The position numbers and the translations under genes are program-made. Shown here one piece after another: positions 16,847 to 26,963 of a stretch of DNA of 64,000 bases. The notes beneath the pieces are model-generated. The model searched no databases and was not told the DNA's origin. It worked only from the letters and a program-made list of their open reading frames with translations. The DNA is from Gammaproteobacteria bacterium (GTDB taxonomy: Bacteria; Pseudomonadota; Gammaproteobacteria; Pseudomonadales; Cellvibrionaceae): NCBI GenBank assembly GCA_021151835.1, contig JAGKWO010000002.1, forward strand, positions 204,948 to 268,947. The letters are read 5' to 3'. The first letter of the stretch is position 1; each line of letters starts with the position of its first letter.

Positions 16847-18157
16847 ATGAAATCCCTGCGGAATTTTTTACCTATTGTTTGTTGTACGAGTTTAATTTCC
16901 TGCGCCCAGGCCCCTACAGCACAACATGCCCAAAACGAACCAACAAAAATAACCAACACAGCATCCACCCCAGCCACCAGTCCAAACCCGCAACAAACTA
17001 CCCACATAATTTCCGCAGCCGAATTTTCAGCGTGCCTTGATACTTTTTCCGCAAAAGCAAAAGCAGCGGGGATTTCCGCCACCACCATTAATCGCAGTTT
17101 GCGCAAAGCAAAATTAAATACCAAAGTTATCGAACTGGATCGTAAACAACCGGAATTTACCACCAGCTTCGCCGATTATTTTAATCGCCGTGTAACCACC
17201 CAACGCGTGGACCAAGGCCGCGCGCTATTAGAAAAGCATGCCGATTTACTCAAGCGTATTGAACAACAATACGGAGTGCCTGCCCCCTACTTGCTAGCGT
17301 TTTGGGGATTGGAAACCAATTACGGCAGCTTTTTTGGCAATATCCCGGTAGTGGATTCACTCGCAACACTCGCGTGCGATGCGCGCCGCAGCAATTTTTT
17401 TACTATCGAATTACTCAATGCACTGCGCATATTGGATGCCGGCGATATCGCGCCTGATAAAATGATCGGCTCATGGGCCGGCGCCATGGGCCATGTGCAA
17501 TTTATGCCAACATCTTTTTTACAAAATGCCGTTGATTTTGATGGCGACCACAAACGCGATTTATGGAACAGCACACCGGATGCGTTGGCATCAGCGGCAA
17601 AATTTTTACAAAGTTTAGGCTGGCAACCCGAGGAGCGCTGGGGCCGCGAAGTTAAATTGCCCGACAGTTTTCCATTTCTTGAGGCGGGCTTAAAAAATAA
17701 CAAACCGATTTCAGAGTGGGTGAAGCTGGGGGTAAAACGTGCGGATAATTCCCCGCTACCGCAAGCAAACCTTAACGCGTCTTTATTGGTACCGTCCGGT
17801 CATCAAGGCCCGGCATTTTTAGCCTACGATAATTTCAATGTAATTATGCGCTGGAACCGTTCCGAGTTTTACGCTATTGCGGTTGGCCAGCTTGCTGACC
17901 AAATTGCCGGCGCCGGAAAACTGGTGCAATCCCCCCCGGAAGATGCACCGCGCTTGCGCCGCGACCAGGTTATGTTCCTGCAAGAACAGCTCAATGATAA
18001 AGGTTTTAATACCGGTATGCCGGATGGCATCCTCGGCCCGGGAACGCGCAGGGCCATTGGAGAATTCCAGCATCAACAAGGCCTGATTGCTGATGGCTTT
18101 CCCGATAAAAAAGTACTCGCGTTGCTCGGCATCAATGTAGATCCGGTTAAACAGTAA
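16847..18157 (+). CDS. MltB-type lytic murein transglycosylase lipoprotein with peptidoglycan-binding domain
   Basis: The 436-residue lipoprotein has its lipobox L-I-S-C at 16-19, a Thr/Pro/Gln-rich linker (20-55), an MltB-type (GH103) catalytic domain (about 56-355) and a C-terminal PG_binding_1 domain (about 365-430; LQEQLNDKGFNTGMPDGILG, then RRAIGEFQHQQGLIADG). The catalytic glutamate is E156 in FWGLETNYGSF. Other family signatures seen are GSWAGAMGHVQFMPTSFL and DFDGDHKRDLW. It should cleave peptidoglycan to 1,6-anhydro ends from the outer membrane. The longer frame to 16793 lacks a signal; the chosen ATG follows GGAG. The next gene starts 12 bp downstream. Confidence 0.93.
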   Translation: MKSLRNFLPIVCCTSLISCAQAPTAQHAQNEPTKITNTASTPATSPNPQQTTHIISAAEFSACLDTFSAKAKAAGISATTINRSLRKAKLNTKVIELDRKQPEFTTSFADYFNRRVTTQRVDQGRALLEKHADLLKRIEQQYGVPAPYLLAFWGLETNYGSFFGNIPVVDSLATLACDARRSNFFTIELLNALRILDAGDIAPDKMIGSWAGAMGHVQFMPTSFLQNAVDFDGDHKRDLWNSTPDALASAAKFLQSLGWQPEERWGREVKLPDSFPFLEAGLKNNKPISEWVKLGVKRADNSPLPQANLNASLLVPSGHQGPAFLAYDNFNVIMRWNRSEFYAIAVGQLADQIAGAGKLVQSPPEDAPRLRRDQVMFLQEQLNDKGFNTGMPDGILGPGTRRAIGEFQHQQGLIADGFPDKKVLALLGINVDPVKQ

Positions 18158-18169
18158 GAGGTAATTACC

Positions 18170-18415
18170 ATGATTAGCTGCGACCAGCACGACTATATTG
18201 AAATTGTATGCACCTACCACTATCGCATTAAACTGACCCTGAAATCCGGCGCGGTAATCCAGGGCACAGCACTGGACACTCAGCGCAATGAAAGCAAAGT
18301 TGAATGTATAAAAATTGAAACGAACGGCGTTGAACAATTAATTATTCTGGATGACATTAAACAGCTGGAAGCTTGCGATGAAAATCCGCACGTAAAGGTT
18401 GTGGTGTTTACATAA
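18170..18415 (+). CDS. rof: Rof/YaeO-like Rho-binding antiterminator
   Basis: This 81-residue protein matches the Rof (YaeO) family: an N-terminal ISCDQHDYIEIVCTYHYRIKLTL strand pair, then GxVIQGTALDT and a C-terminal beta strand. E. coli Rof binds Rho and blocks transcription termination. The gene follows the lytic transglycosylase by 12 bp with a modest ribosome site (AAGAGG at 18156-18161) and is probably cotranscribed with it. The family call rests on length and these segments. Confidence 0.75.
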   Translation: MISCDQHDYIEIVCTYHYRIKLTLKSGAVIQGTALDTQRNESKVECIKIETNGVEQLIILDDIKQLEACDENPHVKVVVFT

Positions 18416-18476
18416 AAATGATTTCCTGGCGCGTACCAATTGCGCGATTTCTTTAAAAAAAAAGAGAAAATTCCCT

Positions 18477-18878
18477 ATGAAACTTGTAGTAACAACAACC
18501 GTCGCAGCACCTATCGAAAAAGTATGGCACACCTACAACTCACCCGAGCATATCGTAAAATGGAATGCGGCATCCGCTGATTGGCACACCACTTCAGCAA
18601 CAGTTGACTTGCGCGTAGGGGGCAACTTTTCGTCGCGAATGGAAGCAAAAGATGGCAGCTTCGGCTTTGATTTCGCCGGCACTTATACCAAAGTCATTGA
18701 AAACAAATTAATCGAATACGCGTTTGGCGACCGCACCGCGCAAGTTCACTTCGCTAAAGTTGCCGATGGTGTAAAGGTAACCGTGGAATTTGAAAGTGAA
18801 GAAACACATTCGATTGAGCAACAGCAGCAGGGCTGGCAGGCGATTCTGGATAATTTTAAACGTTATACAGAAAAATAA
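18477..18878 (+). CDS. SRPBCC/AHSA1-type small-ligand-binding protein
   Basis: This 133-residue cytosolic protein is of the START/AHSA1 type: it opens with a strand followed by APIEKVWHTYNSPEHIVKWN, and the centre has RVGGNFSSRMEAKDGSFGFDFAGTY, both characteristic of the family. Such proteins bind hydrophobic ligands, and the ligand here is unknown. The start at 18477 is preceded by AAAGAGAAAA; the frame is open further upstream but overlaps the rof-like gene. It may be the last gene of the operon that starts at 16847. Confidence 0.85.
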   Translation: MKLVVTTTVAAPIEKVWHTYNSPEHIVKWNAASADWHTTSATVDLRVGGNFSSRMEAKDGSFGFDFAGTYTKVIENKLIEYAFGDRTAQVHFAKVADGVKVTVEFESEETHSIEQQQQGWQAILDNFKRYTEK

Positions 18879-18982
18879 TCCGGTGAATTTTGTACACACA
18901 TCCATGTTGGTGTTCACAGGCTGAGGAACTGCCCCCGACCTGGCCATACGTCACCAAAACCAAACATGGATAATTAACCTTA

Positions 18983-19019
18983 CAAAAAAGCCCATCCGTT
19001 TACAACGAATGGGCTTTTT
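18983..19019. terminator. Bidirectional intrinsic terminator
   Basis: A hairpin with GCCCAT/ATGGGC arms has an A tract on one side and a T tract on the other (18983-19019). It lies between the plus-strand SRPBCC gene and the minus-strand GH31 gene and can serve both. Confidence 0.85.
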
Positions 19020-19039
19020 CTTTAATGATTGCCGTGAAA

Positions 19040-22006
19040 TTATTTAGCCAATTTCACCTCAACCACTTTACCTTCGTAAGCAATCGCCTGCGCAGGCTTC
19101 GCATCAAAATTCGCTGCATCTTTTGATGGGCCGGCAATGACGCGCACATTGATTTTGCGTTTTTCGGCCATGCCAGTAAATTTGCCGATGCGCTCACCAA
19201 TCGTTACCGTGCCGGTTGCATCATCGTAAGTGACTGGAATACGCGACCATTCACCTTGTTCGTATTTCACCGAGCGACCATCATCTTCATAAATTTCAAA
19301 GCTGCCGCTAGCGCCAGCATAAATATTTAAGGTGATCGGTGCATTCAAACCTTCGTCAGTATGCTGGATCAACGGTCCCGTCGGAACAATTGAACCGGCT
19401 CTTACGAATAGCGGCATTTGCGTTAATGGCGCGTCCGCTTTTATTGTTTGGCCACCCGCCGATTTTTCACCGGTGTAGAAGTTGTACCAGTCAGCACCCG
19501 CTGGCAAATACACATCGCGTGAACGCGCTTTGTCTTCATATACAGGGTTTACCAAAAACGCCGGGCCAAACATATATTGGGTATTAATATTCCAGCCCGC
19601 TTTATCGTTCGGGAAATCCATCACTAATGGACGCATTATGGTGCCGTCTTTGTGATAGCTGTCGCCTGCTAATGTGTAGATGTAAGGCATCAAGCGATAA
19701 CGCAATTTGATGTAATTTTCAAGAGTGTTGTACACCTCGGTGCCCTCATCAGCAAGGCTGAAAATTTCGCGATACGGAAATTGGCCGTGCGAACGGAACA
19801 ACGGTACAAATGCACCGAACTGGAACCAACGCACATTTAATTCTTGCCAATCCGCAACCAGTTCCGGTTTCAAATCATGAATGTTATGCGCTTCGCCACC
19901 GTTCTTGTTGCCCCAACGATATTTATCTTCCGGGGTAAACCCACCGATATCAAAACTCCAGTTAGGAATACCGGAAATACCAACGCTTACACCCGCAGCC
20001 ACTTGTTCTTTCAGGTTTTCCCAGCGTGAAGATGTATCACCACTCCAGAATGCAGAACCAGTACGCTGCAAACCGCCAAACGCAGAGCGAGTTAAAATAA
20101 AGGAACGTTTTTCCGGATCGGTTTTGCGCTCGCCCTCATATACGGCTGTTGCATTGGGAATCGCATAAGAGTTGAAATATTCCGCACCGGAACCAATACC
20201 CTGCTCGTGGCTGATTAACTCTTTGCGTTTGGTAAAGGACAAATTGGAATGGATATCCGGCTCGGCTGCATCCAGCCACCAGGCATCAAAACCTTTGGAA
20301 TTTAATTTTTCATTAATTTGCTTCCAGAAAATTTCTTGCGATTCCTTCGGATAGGGATCATAGAAAGCATTCAAATACCCCTTGCCGATCCAGTCGAGGT
20401 TTTTCTCGTCCAGGTTTTTATTGAACATGTAACCTTTCGCGTTCAATTCCTTGTAGTTATCTGTGGTTGGATAAAACTTCGGCCACACCGAAATCATTAT
20501 GTTGCCGTTCATCGCATGAATTTTATCGTTCATGGCTTTGGCGTCGGGGAAGAATTTTTTATCAAAAGCGTGGCTGCCCCAGGCATCTTCCGGCCAGTAA
20601 GACCAGTCGAGAACAATGTTGTCGATGGGAATTTTTTTATCGCGATAGTATTTAAAGGTATTCACGATTTCATCTTGTGTCTTGTAACGTTCACGGCTTT
20701 GCCAGAAACCGTAAACCCATTTTGGCAACATTACCGCATCGCCAGTCAGGTCGCGGTAACCGGCAACGATTTCATCTTTATTCGCGCCGATTACAAAATA
20801 ATAATCAATAGACTTACCCGTTTCAGACGCCAGCGACAATTCACCCTGCTCTGCTTTTGGCATTGGATCCAGGTGAGTTAAACGGAAGAAACCGCCGCCG
20901 ACAGTCCAATCCACTTTGATGGATTTTTTCTCGCCTGCCTGCAATTCAGTATTGTACGTATGCCACCAGGGATTCCAGTTCATGCGCCAGCGATCCAGCG
21001 CCAACTCACCGCCCACATACAACTTCGCATAACCGGAGTTATACATTTTAAAATGATGGATGCCCGGCTCGTCGGTCTGGATGCTGCCTTCCCATTCGAT
21101 GCGCAGATTTTTTGCATCCTTCACTTCATCCGGGAATGGAATTTCGCGCACACTGTTGTTGCTGAAGAATTGATAATTCAGATCGGCTTCAACGCGCGTT
21201 AGCAATAATTTTTCGCCATCGTAATAACGCGCGGTTAAACCGCCTTCTTTGCCTTCCACATCAAATAATTTCAGTGCCACATTTAATGGCTGGGTTTCGC
21301 GCGGATCGCCAAAGCGCGAAATGGAATTGTTATCCCAGAGCACACCATAATTTTTACTGGAAACCACAAACGGAATCGTTTTAGCGAGATTATAGGTAGT
21401 TAATTCTACGTTCTCGCCGGAATAGTTAACCTGGCCATTCTGGTGTTGACCCAAACCGAAATAACCTTCGTTGCTGCCGCGGTTGAATTCCTGGCGCAGC
21501 GCGAAAGAATCTGCATCCGGTTTGATCGGATCAGCAGTAACGGGACCAAAGGTACCGCGGTTTTCTTCTTTTAATAACACATTGCCCCTGGCGTCCAGGA
21601 AACTCACCGTGCCGTCAACAAGCGAGGCTTCAGCGGTAACCTGCGCTGTTTTCAGCACCAGTTTGTTACCTGTTTGTTCCACGGCAAATTTCACATTGGT
21701 TGCGGGCTTGGCAATTACCTGGATAGATTCGGGAATTACACCGAAATCGGTTCCCGGCAAAGCAGTCACGCGAATAATTTTTTCGCTGATCACTTGCAAG
21801 CGTACTTTTTTAACAACACCTTCAGCCAGCGTTAGCACCACACCATCAGCACTTTTTTCAACCTGTGCCAAGGCATGGGTTTGCTCGGTAGTTGTCGTGG
21901 AGCTTGACGCTGTGTCGTTACCGGATTGCTTTGAACACGCTTGCAACAGAGCGACGGAAGCCATCCCGATGACGCAATGTGTGATCAATTTTTTTGCAGA
22001 TAGCAT
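19040..22006 (-). CDS. xyl31A: GH31 alpha-xylosidase lipoprotein with PA14 insert
   Basis: The 988-residue lipoprotein starts at MLSAKKLITH with lipobox L-Q-A-C at 21-24, which places it on a membrane. After a GH31 N-terminal beta domain, a PA14-type domain is inserted at about 270-380 (YQFFSNNSVREIPFPDE, then GIHHFKMYNSGYAKLYVGG). The GH31 barrel carries the nucleophile D579 in WWLDAAEPD and the acid/base D657 in FWSGDTSSRW. C. japonicus Xyl31A has the same PA14-containing layout; it removes non-reducing-end alpha-1,6-xylose from xyloglucan oligosaccharides. The next gene upstream, the GH35 beta-galactosidase, ends 72 bp away, so the two are probably one transcript. The start is supported by GAGGA upstream. 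Confidence 0.93.
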   Translation of the reverse strand: MLSAKKLITHCVIGMASVALLQACSKQSGNDTASSSTTTTEQTHALAQVEKSADGVVLTLAEGVVKKVRLQVISEKIIRVTALPGTDFGVIPESIQVIAKPATNVKFAVEQTGNKLVLKTAQVTAEASLVDGTVSFLDARGNVLLKEENRGTFGPVTADPIKPDADSFALRQEFNRGSNEGYFGLGQHQNGQVNYSGENVELTTYNLAKTIPFVVSSKNYGVLWDNNSISRFGDPRETQPLNVALKLFDVEGKEGGLTARYYDGEKLLLTRVEADLNYQFFSNNSVREIPFPDEVKDAKNLRIEWEGSIQTDEPGIHHFKMYNSGYAKLYVGGELALDRWRMNWNPWWHTYNTELQAGEKKSIKVDWTVGGGFFRLTHLDPMPKAEQGELSLASETGKSIDYYFVIGANKDEIVAGYRDLTGDAVMLPKWVYGFWQSRERYKTQDEIVNTFKYYRDKKIPIDNIVLDWSYWPEDAWGSHAFDKKFFPDAKAMNDKIHAMNGNIMISVWPKFYPTTDNYKELNAKGYMFNKNLDEKNLDWIGKGYLNAFYDPYPKESQEIFWKQINEKLNSKGFDAWWLDAAEPDIHSNLSFTKRKELISHEQGIGSGAEYFNSYAIPNATAVYEGERKTDPEKRSFILTRSAFGGLQRTGSAFWSGDTSSRWENLKEQVAAGVSVGISGIPNWSFDIGGFTPEDKYRWGNKNGGEAHNIHDLKPELVADWQELNVRWFQFGAFVPLFRSHGQFPYREIFSLADEGTEVYNTLENYIKLRYRLMPYIYTLAGDSYHKDGTIMRPLVMDFPNDKAGWNINTQYMFGPAFLVNPVYEDKARSRDVYLPAGADWYNFYTGEKSAGGQTIKADAPLTQMPLFVRAGSIVPTGPLIQHTDEGLNAPITLNIYAGASGSFEIYEDDGRSVKYEQGEWSRIPVTYDDATGTVTIGERIGKFTGMAEKRKINVRVIAGPSKDAANFDAKPAQAIAYEGKVVEVKLAK

Positions 22007-22078
22007 GTGTAAGTCCTCGTTCTGCGTTGTAATTTTTAATCCCACTGGCCGCGCTTTTTAATCGGCCGGGGTCAAGAG

Positions 22079-23785
22079 TTATTGTGTTTCGTAAGTGGCC
22101 ATTTTAATGCGTAATAAAATCGGACGATCCGGGAAATTAAGCCCCCAATCGGTTTGGTCACCATTCCACACGCGCTGCATTACCCATTTTCCCTGCTCAT
22201 AGTGCCCCTCTTCCACACGCACAATCATGTATTTTTTATTGGCTATTTCTTTTGACGGTTTTAATTCCACCCGCGCTTTGTAAGCGGTAACCAGATATTC
22301 GTTCTCGCTTAATTGTGCAATCAGGGCGCCTCCCGACGACGGCGTATTACCTTTGGGCGGTTCAATCCAGAACATTGGGCGACCGTAGGTAACCTCAGCA
22401 TCCCACAAGCCCAAATCCACCTGCTGGGTGAGCGCAGCGGCGCGGTCTTTAATCTGTTTTTCCTTTTCTTCGGGTGTGGTTTCGGCATTCCAGATTTTTT
22501 GCGGTTCGGCAGTGGTGTCCAGTGGTTCAGCAACTCCCCACACATTGCTTTCAAAACTGAGCATCGCCCATTCACGCATCATGGGAGACACAAGGCGATA
22601 TACCTGCGCGAAATTTTCGATAGTCTCATCATTATAATCCTGCGCACCAAGCGGATAATTGGTGTAAGGCGTGTCGTCCATACCGAAGGGGGAAAAACCG
22701 ATGCCGCCATGCCCGAGGGTTGGGAAAAAATAACGGGCAAAAGGTTGTGCACTACCTATCTCTGCAACAAATAGCGCATTGTCCGGACGTGCGTAGAGTT
22801 CCAATACTTTGGTTGCTGTTTTGTAATCGCGGAAATAAATATCCGGCGCAATCAAATCAATGTGAGGTGCCGCTGCCTTCCAGATATGCAACACATTATC
22901 AGTGCCACCGCCGCTCGAATATTGCCCGGGCAAACCGGGATTAAACGGGTTGCGCAAAGCGACGTTAACATACATCGGCACATTTTTAATTGCCTTGCCC
23001 GCTGCTGCTACCTGATCGCAAAAACGTGCGATGTAATATGCGTGAAAAAATTCATCGGCATCTTTACCGAAAACTTGCGGCCAGGTGCCGGGCTTACGCT
23101 GTAATTTATTAATTAGATCGTCAGGTACCGGTGAATTGAAAACGGTTTGTGCCTGCGCCGAAAAATCGCGCACGCTGCCATAGGTGCCAACTTCATTTTG
23201 CACCTGCACCATGATCACCGTATTTTCCTTATCGCGTTTTGCCAGGTATTTCATTAATTCCACGAACGCTTTGGTATCGGCGGCGAGAGTCTGCTCCCCC
23301 AGCGGCGTTAATGAATTCAGCGTATCGCCATCCTGTTTTACTACACGTGGGAAGCGTTTGTTATCCAGCTTCACCCAGGCCGGCGCATAATGCGGGGCAT
23401 TATTTTTCCAGGTAGCAAACCAGAGCAGTACGAGTTTTACTTTATGTTCGCGCGCTTCTTTAAGCAGCACATCCAGATAAGAGAAATCAAATTTCCCTTC
23501 TTCCGGTTCTATTTGTTCCCAGGCAACAGGGATGCTCAAGGTGTTAGCGCCCATTTTTTTTACTGAAGGCCAAACATATTGCAATGCGTCGGGATAATTG
23601 GAGGAGTTATTGGTTTGCGAACCCAGCATTACAAAGGGTGCGCCATCCACCATCAATGCATGCTTGCCGTTGTTGGTAACGAGCCGGGGAAGCTCTGTTG
23701 CTTGCACAGAAATGGATAACAAACTCAACCCCGATAAAAGGCCGAGCAAGCAGGTGCATGATTTAAAAAACGATGTGTTTGCCAT
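22079..23785 (-). CDS. bgl35A: GH35 beta-galactosidase of the xyloglucan locus
   Basis: The 568-residue exported enzyme has a signal peptide of about 29 residues (MANTSFFKSCTCLLGLLSG, cleaved after SVQA) and a GH35 barrel. The acid/base is E198 in VQVQNEVG and the nucleophile E342 in LFVAEIGSAQP. The AWEQIEPEEGKFDF segment near residue 88 is also typical. It should remove beta-1,2-galactose from xyloglucan side chains, exposing xylose for the alpha-xylosidase encoded downstream. Although Cys residues lie in the signal segment, no convincing lipobox was seen. It is separated from the upstream TonB receptor gene by a strong terminator, so it needs its own promoter in the 239-bp gap at 23786-24024. 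Confidence 0.92.
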   Translation of the reverse strand: MANTSFFKSCTCLLGLLSGLSLLSISVQATELPRLVTNNGKHALMVDGAPFVMLGSQTNNSSNYPDALQYVWPSVKKMGANTLSIPVAWEQIEPEEGKFDFSYLDVLLKEAREHKVKLVLLWFATWKNNAPHYAPAWVKLDNKRFPRVVKQDGDTLNSLTPLGEQTLAADTKAFVELMKYLAKRDKENTVIMVQVQNEVGTYGSVRDFSAQAQTVFNSPVPDDLINKLQRKPGTWPQVFGKDADEFFHAYYIARFCDQVAAAGKAIKNVPMYVNVALRNPFNPGLPGQYSSGGGTDNVLHIWKAAAPHIDLIAPDIYFRDYKTATKVLELYARPDNALFVAEIGSAQPFARYFFPTLGHGGIGFSPFGMDDTPYTNYPLGAQDYNDETIENFAQVYRLVSPMMREWAMLSFESNVWGVAEPLDTTAEPQKIWNAETTPEEKEKQIKDRAAALTQQVDLGLWDAEVTYGRPMFWIEPPKGNTPSSGGALIAQLSENEYLVTAYKARVELKPSKEIANKKYMIVRVEEGHYEQGKWVMQRVWNGDQTDWGLNFPDRPILLRIKMATYETQ

Positions 23786-23871
23786 ACATAAAACCTGTGT
23801 GGGTTTTTCTTATATTTTTATAGATGAATTTTTGTCAGCGCCGTGAAAATCGAGTACATTCAGGAGCGCTT

Positions 23872-23889
23872 ATTATCATATAAACCATA
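23872..23889 (-). promoter_or_regulatory. Motif shared with the GH95 upstream region
   Basis: Read on the minus strand this is TATGGTTTATATGATAAT. It matches TATGGTATATATGACTAT at 29422-29439 at 15 of 18 positions. It lies 87-104 bp upstream of the GH35 start. The region is AT-rich, so chance is not excluded. Confidence 0.3.
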
Positions 23890-23969
23890 ACAAATTACTC
23901 TGCCTTAATCGCAATTAATTTTGGTTTTACGCTTGTTTACAACCGCTTTTTTCCATCGATTTTTACATT

Positions 23970-24010
23970 TAAAAAAACAAAAAACCTTGCCCCGTGCGAA
24001 GCAAGGTTTT
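23970..24010 (-). terminator. Intrinsic terminator of the TonB receptor gene
   Basis: AAAACCTTGC (23981-23990) and GCAAGGTTTT (24001-24010) form a 10-bp stem. On the minus strand it is followed by a T-rich tract at 23984-23970 interrupted by one G. It ends the receptor transcript 15 bp after the stop codon. Confidence 0.88.
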
Positions 24011-24024
24011 AAGGCGCTGATTAC

Positions 24025-26922
24025 TTAAAATTTGGCGCGCAAGCCAAGCGCAAAACGCGCATCTTGCGCATAGGAATAGGCGACATGGTCACCCGCTGCA
24101 TTTTGGTCGATGATACCAACGGTTTTTTCTTTCAACAGGTTAGACGCCTCCGCCGTGACAGTGTAATTCTCAAGGAAGGTGTAACTGATGGACGCATCCA
24201 ATTGGCCGTAGTCATCGTTGTAAACAGGGATAGACGCTTTACCTGACCAATCGGTATAATCAGGATTAAATCCGTTTCCGCCCCACGCAATCAGGTATTT
24301 GCTACGCCATGAATACGCAATACGCGCGGACAATCCGCCTTTTTCATACATACCTACAATGTTGTAAGCATTTTTGGAAAGCTGATCAATGGGTAACTGG
24401 CCATAAGTAGACTTATCCGTATCAACCGGTGCAGCGCCTGCCACACCATTTGCGGTAATCAACGGGAAATCTGCTTTGCTATCGATGTGAGTGTAGTTAG
24501 CTTGAATACCTAAACCATCAAACGGTGCTGGTAACGAATCAAAGAATTTATTAACACCAATTTCCACACCATTGATATCGCCGGTACCTACGTTGTCCAA
24601 CCATGTTGCTTGCCCGGTGTAATTGCTAATACTGTAATCCGCTGTTTTCTTTTTAAAGAAATCTTTGACTTGTTTATTAAACAACGCCGCATAAGCCATG
24701 CCGCCATTCTCGTCGAAGTACCATTCAACCGAGAGATCAAACTGCGAAGCTTCCATGGGCTTGAGATAAGGGTTGGTATCCTGATTCAGGTTGTAGGATC
24801 TAATAACCCCGGTTTCCTGGTCGATATTCGGACTCACAGTTACGAATGCTTGCATGTCGGAAAAAGACGGAGCCCAAATCGCTTTGGACGCAGCAAAGCG
24901 AACATAAAGATCATCGGTTGCTTGCAAGCGCAGGTTAAAGCTCGGGAGCACATGAGTCTCATTGGTTTTGGCTTCAAGTGGTGCGGTTGAACGCGGCACT
25001 ACAATGACACCATTCAATGAACCTTCATTAACAACCAGAGTGCCCGATGCAGTATTGTCCGTTTGCACTACACGCACCCCCAGGTTACCGTCGATCGGCA
25101 TTTCCAGATCATCGAAACCATAATTGGTCATCAAATACATGGCTGCCGATTTTTCGGATTGCAGATTGCGGTAATCGGAATTGTCTAAACGGGTCCAATC
25201 CGGATATACGCTGCCTTCACACGCCCAGGATGTCGGTTCACTTGCACAGTTTGCATTTACCGCGTCGGTTGTTGCGCGGAAATTTCTGGTCGCGGCGGAA
25301 GAATACAAATAACCTACACCAGGCACATCAACATCACCGCGCTGAAAATCGTTAAACGAATAGGGAGTTAAAAACCGGGATGCTTGATCGGCTGTCACTT
25401 TCGGCAATGTATTTTTATCGAAGCCGAACCAGGTTGCGTAACGGGTGTTCCAATCGTAACCGGTATTAATATTATCGGCAGTTTTTTCAGAATATCTGAA
25501 ACCCGCTTTCACCGATTTGATAATAGAATCGTCGAAATTATATTCAGCATCAAAGCGCGCCGTTTTGGCTTCAGCATTGTTGCGCTCAAAGTGTGTCATT
25601 TCCTGGCCGAGGCTATAATTTCTGTAGTCCGCCATGAATGCAGAATCAATTGAAATTGATGGCGTTTCCGTTCCGATACCATCCAGCCGTGCTTCAGATG
25701 GAATGACTTTTAAGCCAAGAGTGTAATCATCAACGGTTGCTTCTGCTTCTACCAATTGCAAATCCGCAGAGAATTTCCAATGGTCATCGGGTGACCATTT
25801 AATGCCGGCAGAATAATCTGTGGTTTCAGAAATATTACTCGCCCAACGCGTGCTGGTGCCAAAATCAAGGCCCCATTGGGCAGGATTGGCAACCGTTACC
25901 GTACCTGACTCCATGGCACCGTTCGCGCTGTAAGACCAATCATCTGCATTGGTTGGAACCAGCGCTTGATCTCCATTGGCACCTTCAAGGAAAAACGCAT
26001 TCTCGTCGTAAACTGAATCGCGTTTGCTACTGAATGCAGTGAAATAAAGTTCTGTCTGGTCATTAGGCGCCCACTGCAACGCGAGGTAGCCACCTTCACG
26101 TTTGCTGGTGTGGTCGTTGCGACGCCAATCTACCCCTTTGGAAACCCAAACATCATCACCATTAATTGTTCTTGGTAAATAAGGACGGCTATAAACCTGG
26201 TCTGAACGACTTGCCAACTCTGAAGTAGAAAGGTTAACTAAAACACCGAAGTCACCGACACCGGTTTCCCAGCGATTGCTGTATAAACCGGAGTATTCGC
26301 CGTTGGTCTCTTTCAATTGATCGCCGTAGTTTCCTTTTATAGAAATACTGGCCAATTGACCGTCGGAATCAAACGGCATACGAGTACGCAAATTTACGGT
26401 ACCGCCCAAACCACCTTCAATCATATCCGCAGATGGACTTTTGTAGGTGTCCACTGCATACATTAATTCGGCGGGAACATCTTCAAAACTTAATCCGCGA
26501 CCACTCGCTGCGGAGAACACGTCGCGACCATTTAATTCCGCACGCACTTGCGTTAAACCGCGCACGGCAACGCCGCTACCTTCAGCAGCCGGGTGTTCGG
26601 CATCATTATTGGTATAACGACCAACCGTTACACCGGGGACACGTTGCAGCGCTTCAGTCACGCTGCGATCCGGTAATTTACCGATATCTTCTGCAACGAT
26701 TGAATCCACCACAACAGTTGAATTCTTTTTAACATCTTGTGCTGATTGAATACTCGCGCGCTGGCCGCTAACAATAATCTCTTCAACTTTTTCAGCTGAG
26801 GCAGTTTGCGCGACACCGGGTACTGCAATACCCATTGCCCCCACTACCAGTGACAAACCCGATGCCATTTTGATATAGGCTGGCAATTTCTTTTTTAAAA
26901 ATTGTTTATTTTTTGTGGTCAT
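24025..26922 (-). CDS. TonB-dependent receptor for xyloglucan oligosaccharides
   Basis: The 965-residue outer-membrane transporter has a signal peptide ending near residue 39, a TonB-box-like VEEIIVSGQR (about 46-55), a plug domain (about 60-180; DSIVAEDIGKLPDRSVTEALQRVPGV, then GGLGGTVNLRTRMPF) and a 22-strand-type barrel ending in the outer-membrane signature ARFALGLRAKF. The sequence is of the Xanthomonas/Caulobacter carbohydrate type. It sits 41 bp after the GH95 gene and shares its strand, as in the C. japonicus xyloglucan locus, where the corresponding receptor is proposed to import xyloglucan oligosaccharides. The ATG follows GGAG. A strong terminator lies directly downstream. Confidence 0.92.
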   Translation of the reverse strand: MTTKNKQFLKKKLPAYIKMASGLSLVVGAMGIAVPGVAQTASAEKVEEIIVSGQRASIQSAQDVKKNSTVVVDSIVAEDIGKLPDRSVTEALQRVPGVTVGRYTNNDAEHPAAEGSGVAVRGLTQVRAELNGRDVFSAASGRGLSFEDVPAELMYAVDTYKSPSADMIEGGLGGTVNLRTRMPFDSDGQLASISIKGNYGDQLKETNGEYSGLYSNRWETGVGDFGVLVNLSTSELASRSDQVYSRPYLPRTINGDDVWVSKGVDWRRNDHTSKREGGYLALQWAPNDQTELYFTAFSSKRDSVYDENAFFLEGANGDQALVPTNADDWSYSANGAMESGTVTVANPAQWGLDFGTSTRWASNISETTDYSAGIKWSPDDHWKFSADLQLVEAEATVDDYTLGLKVIPSEARLDGIGTETPSISIDSAFMADYRNYSLGQEMTHFERNNAEAKTARFDAEYNFDDSIIKSVKAGFRYSEKTADNINTGYDWNTRYATWFGFDKNTLPKVTADQASRFLTPYSFNDFQRGDVDVPGVGYLYSSAATRNFRATTDAVNANCASEPTSWACEGSVYPDWTRLDNSDYRNLQSEKSAAMYLMTNYGFDDLEMPIDGNLGVRVVQTDNTASGTLVVNEGSLNGVIVVPRSTAPLEAKTNETHVLPSFNLRLQATDDLYVRFAASKAIWAPSFSDMQAFVTVSPNIDQETGVIRSYNLNQDTNPYLKPMEASQFDLSVEWYFDENGGMAYAALFNKQVKDFFKKKTADYSISNYTGQATWLDNVGTGDINGVEIGVNKFFDSLPAPFDGLGIQANYTHIDSKADFPLITANGVAGAAPVDTDKSTYGQLPIDQLSKNAYNIVGMYEKGGLSARIAYSWRSKYLIAWGGNGFNPDYTDWSGKASIPVYNDDYGQLDASISYTFLENYTVTAEASNLLKEKTVGIIDQNAAGDHVAYSYAQDARFALGLRAKF

Positions 26923-26963
26923 GATTTTCTCCAGTTAGCATTATTGTTGACTACCCCGTAAAA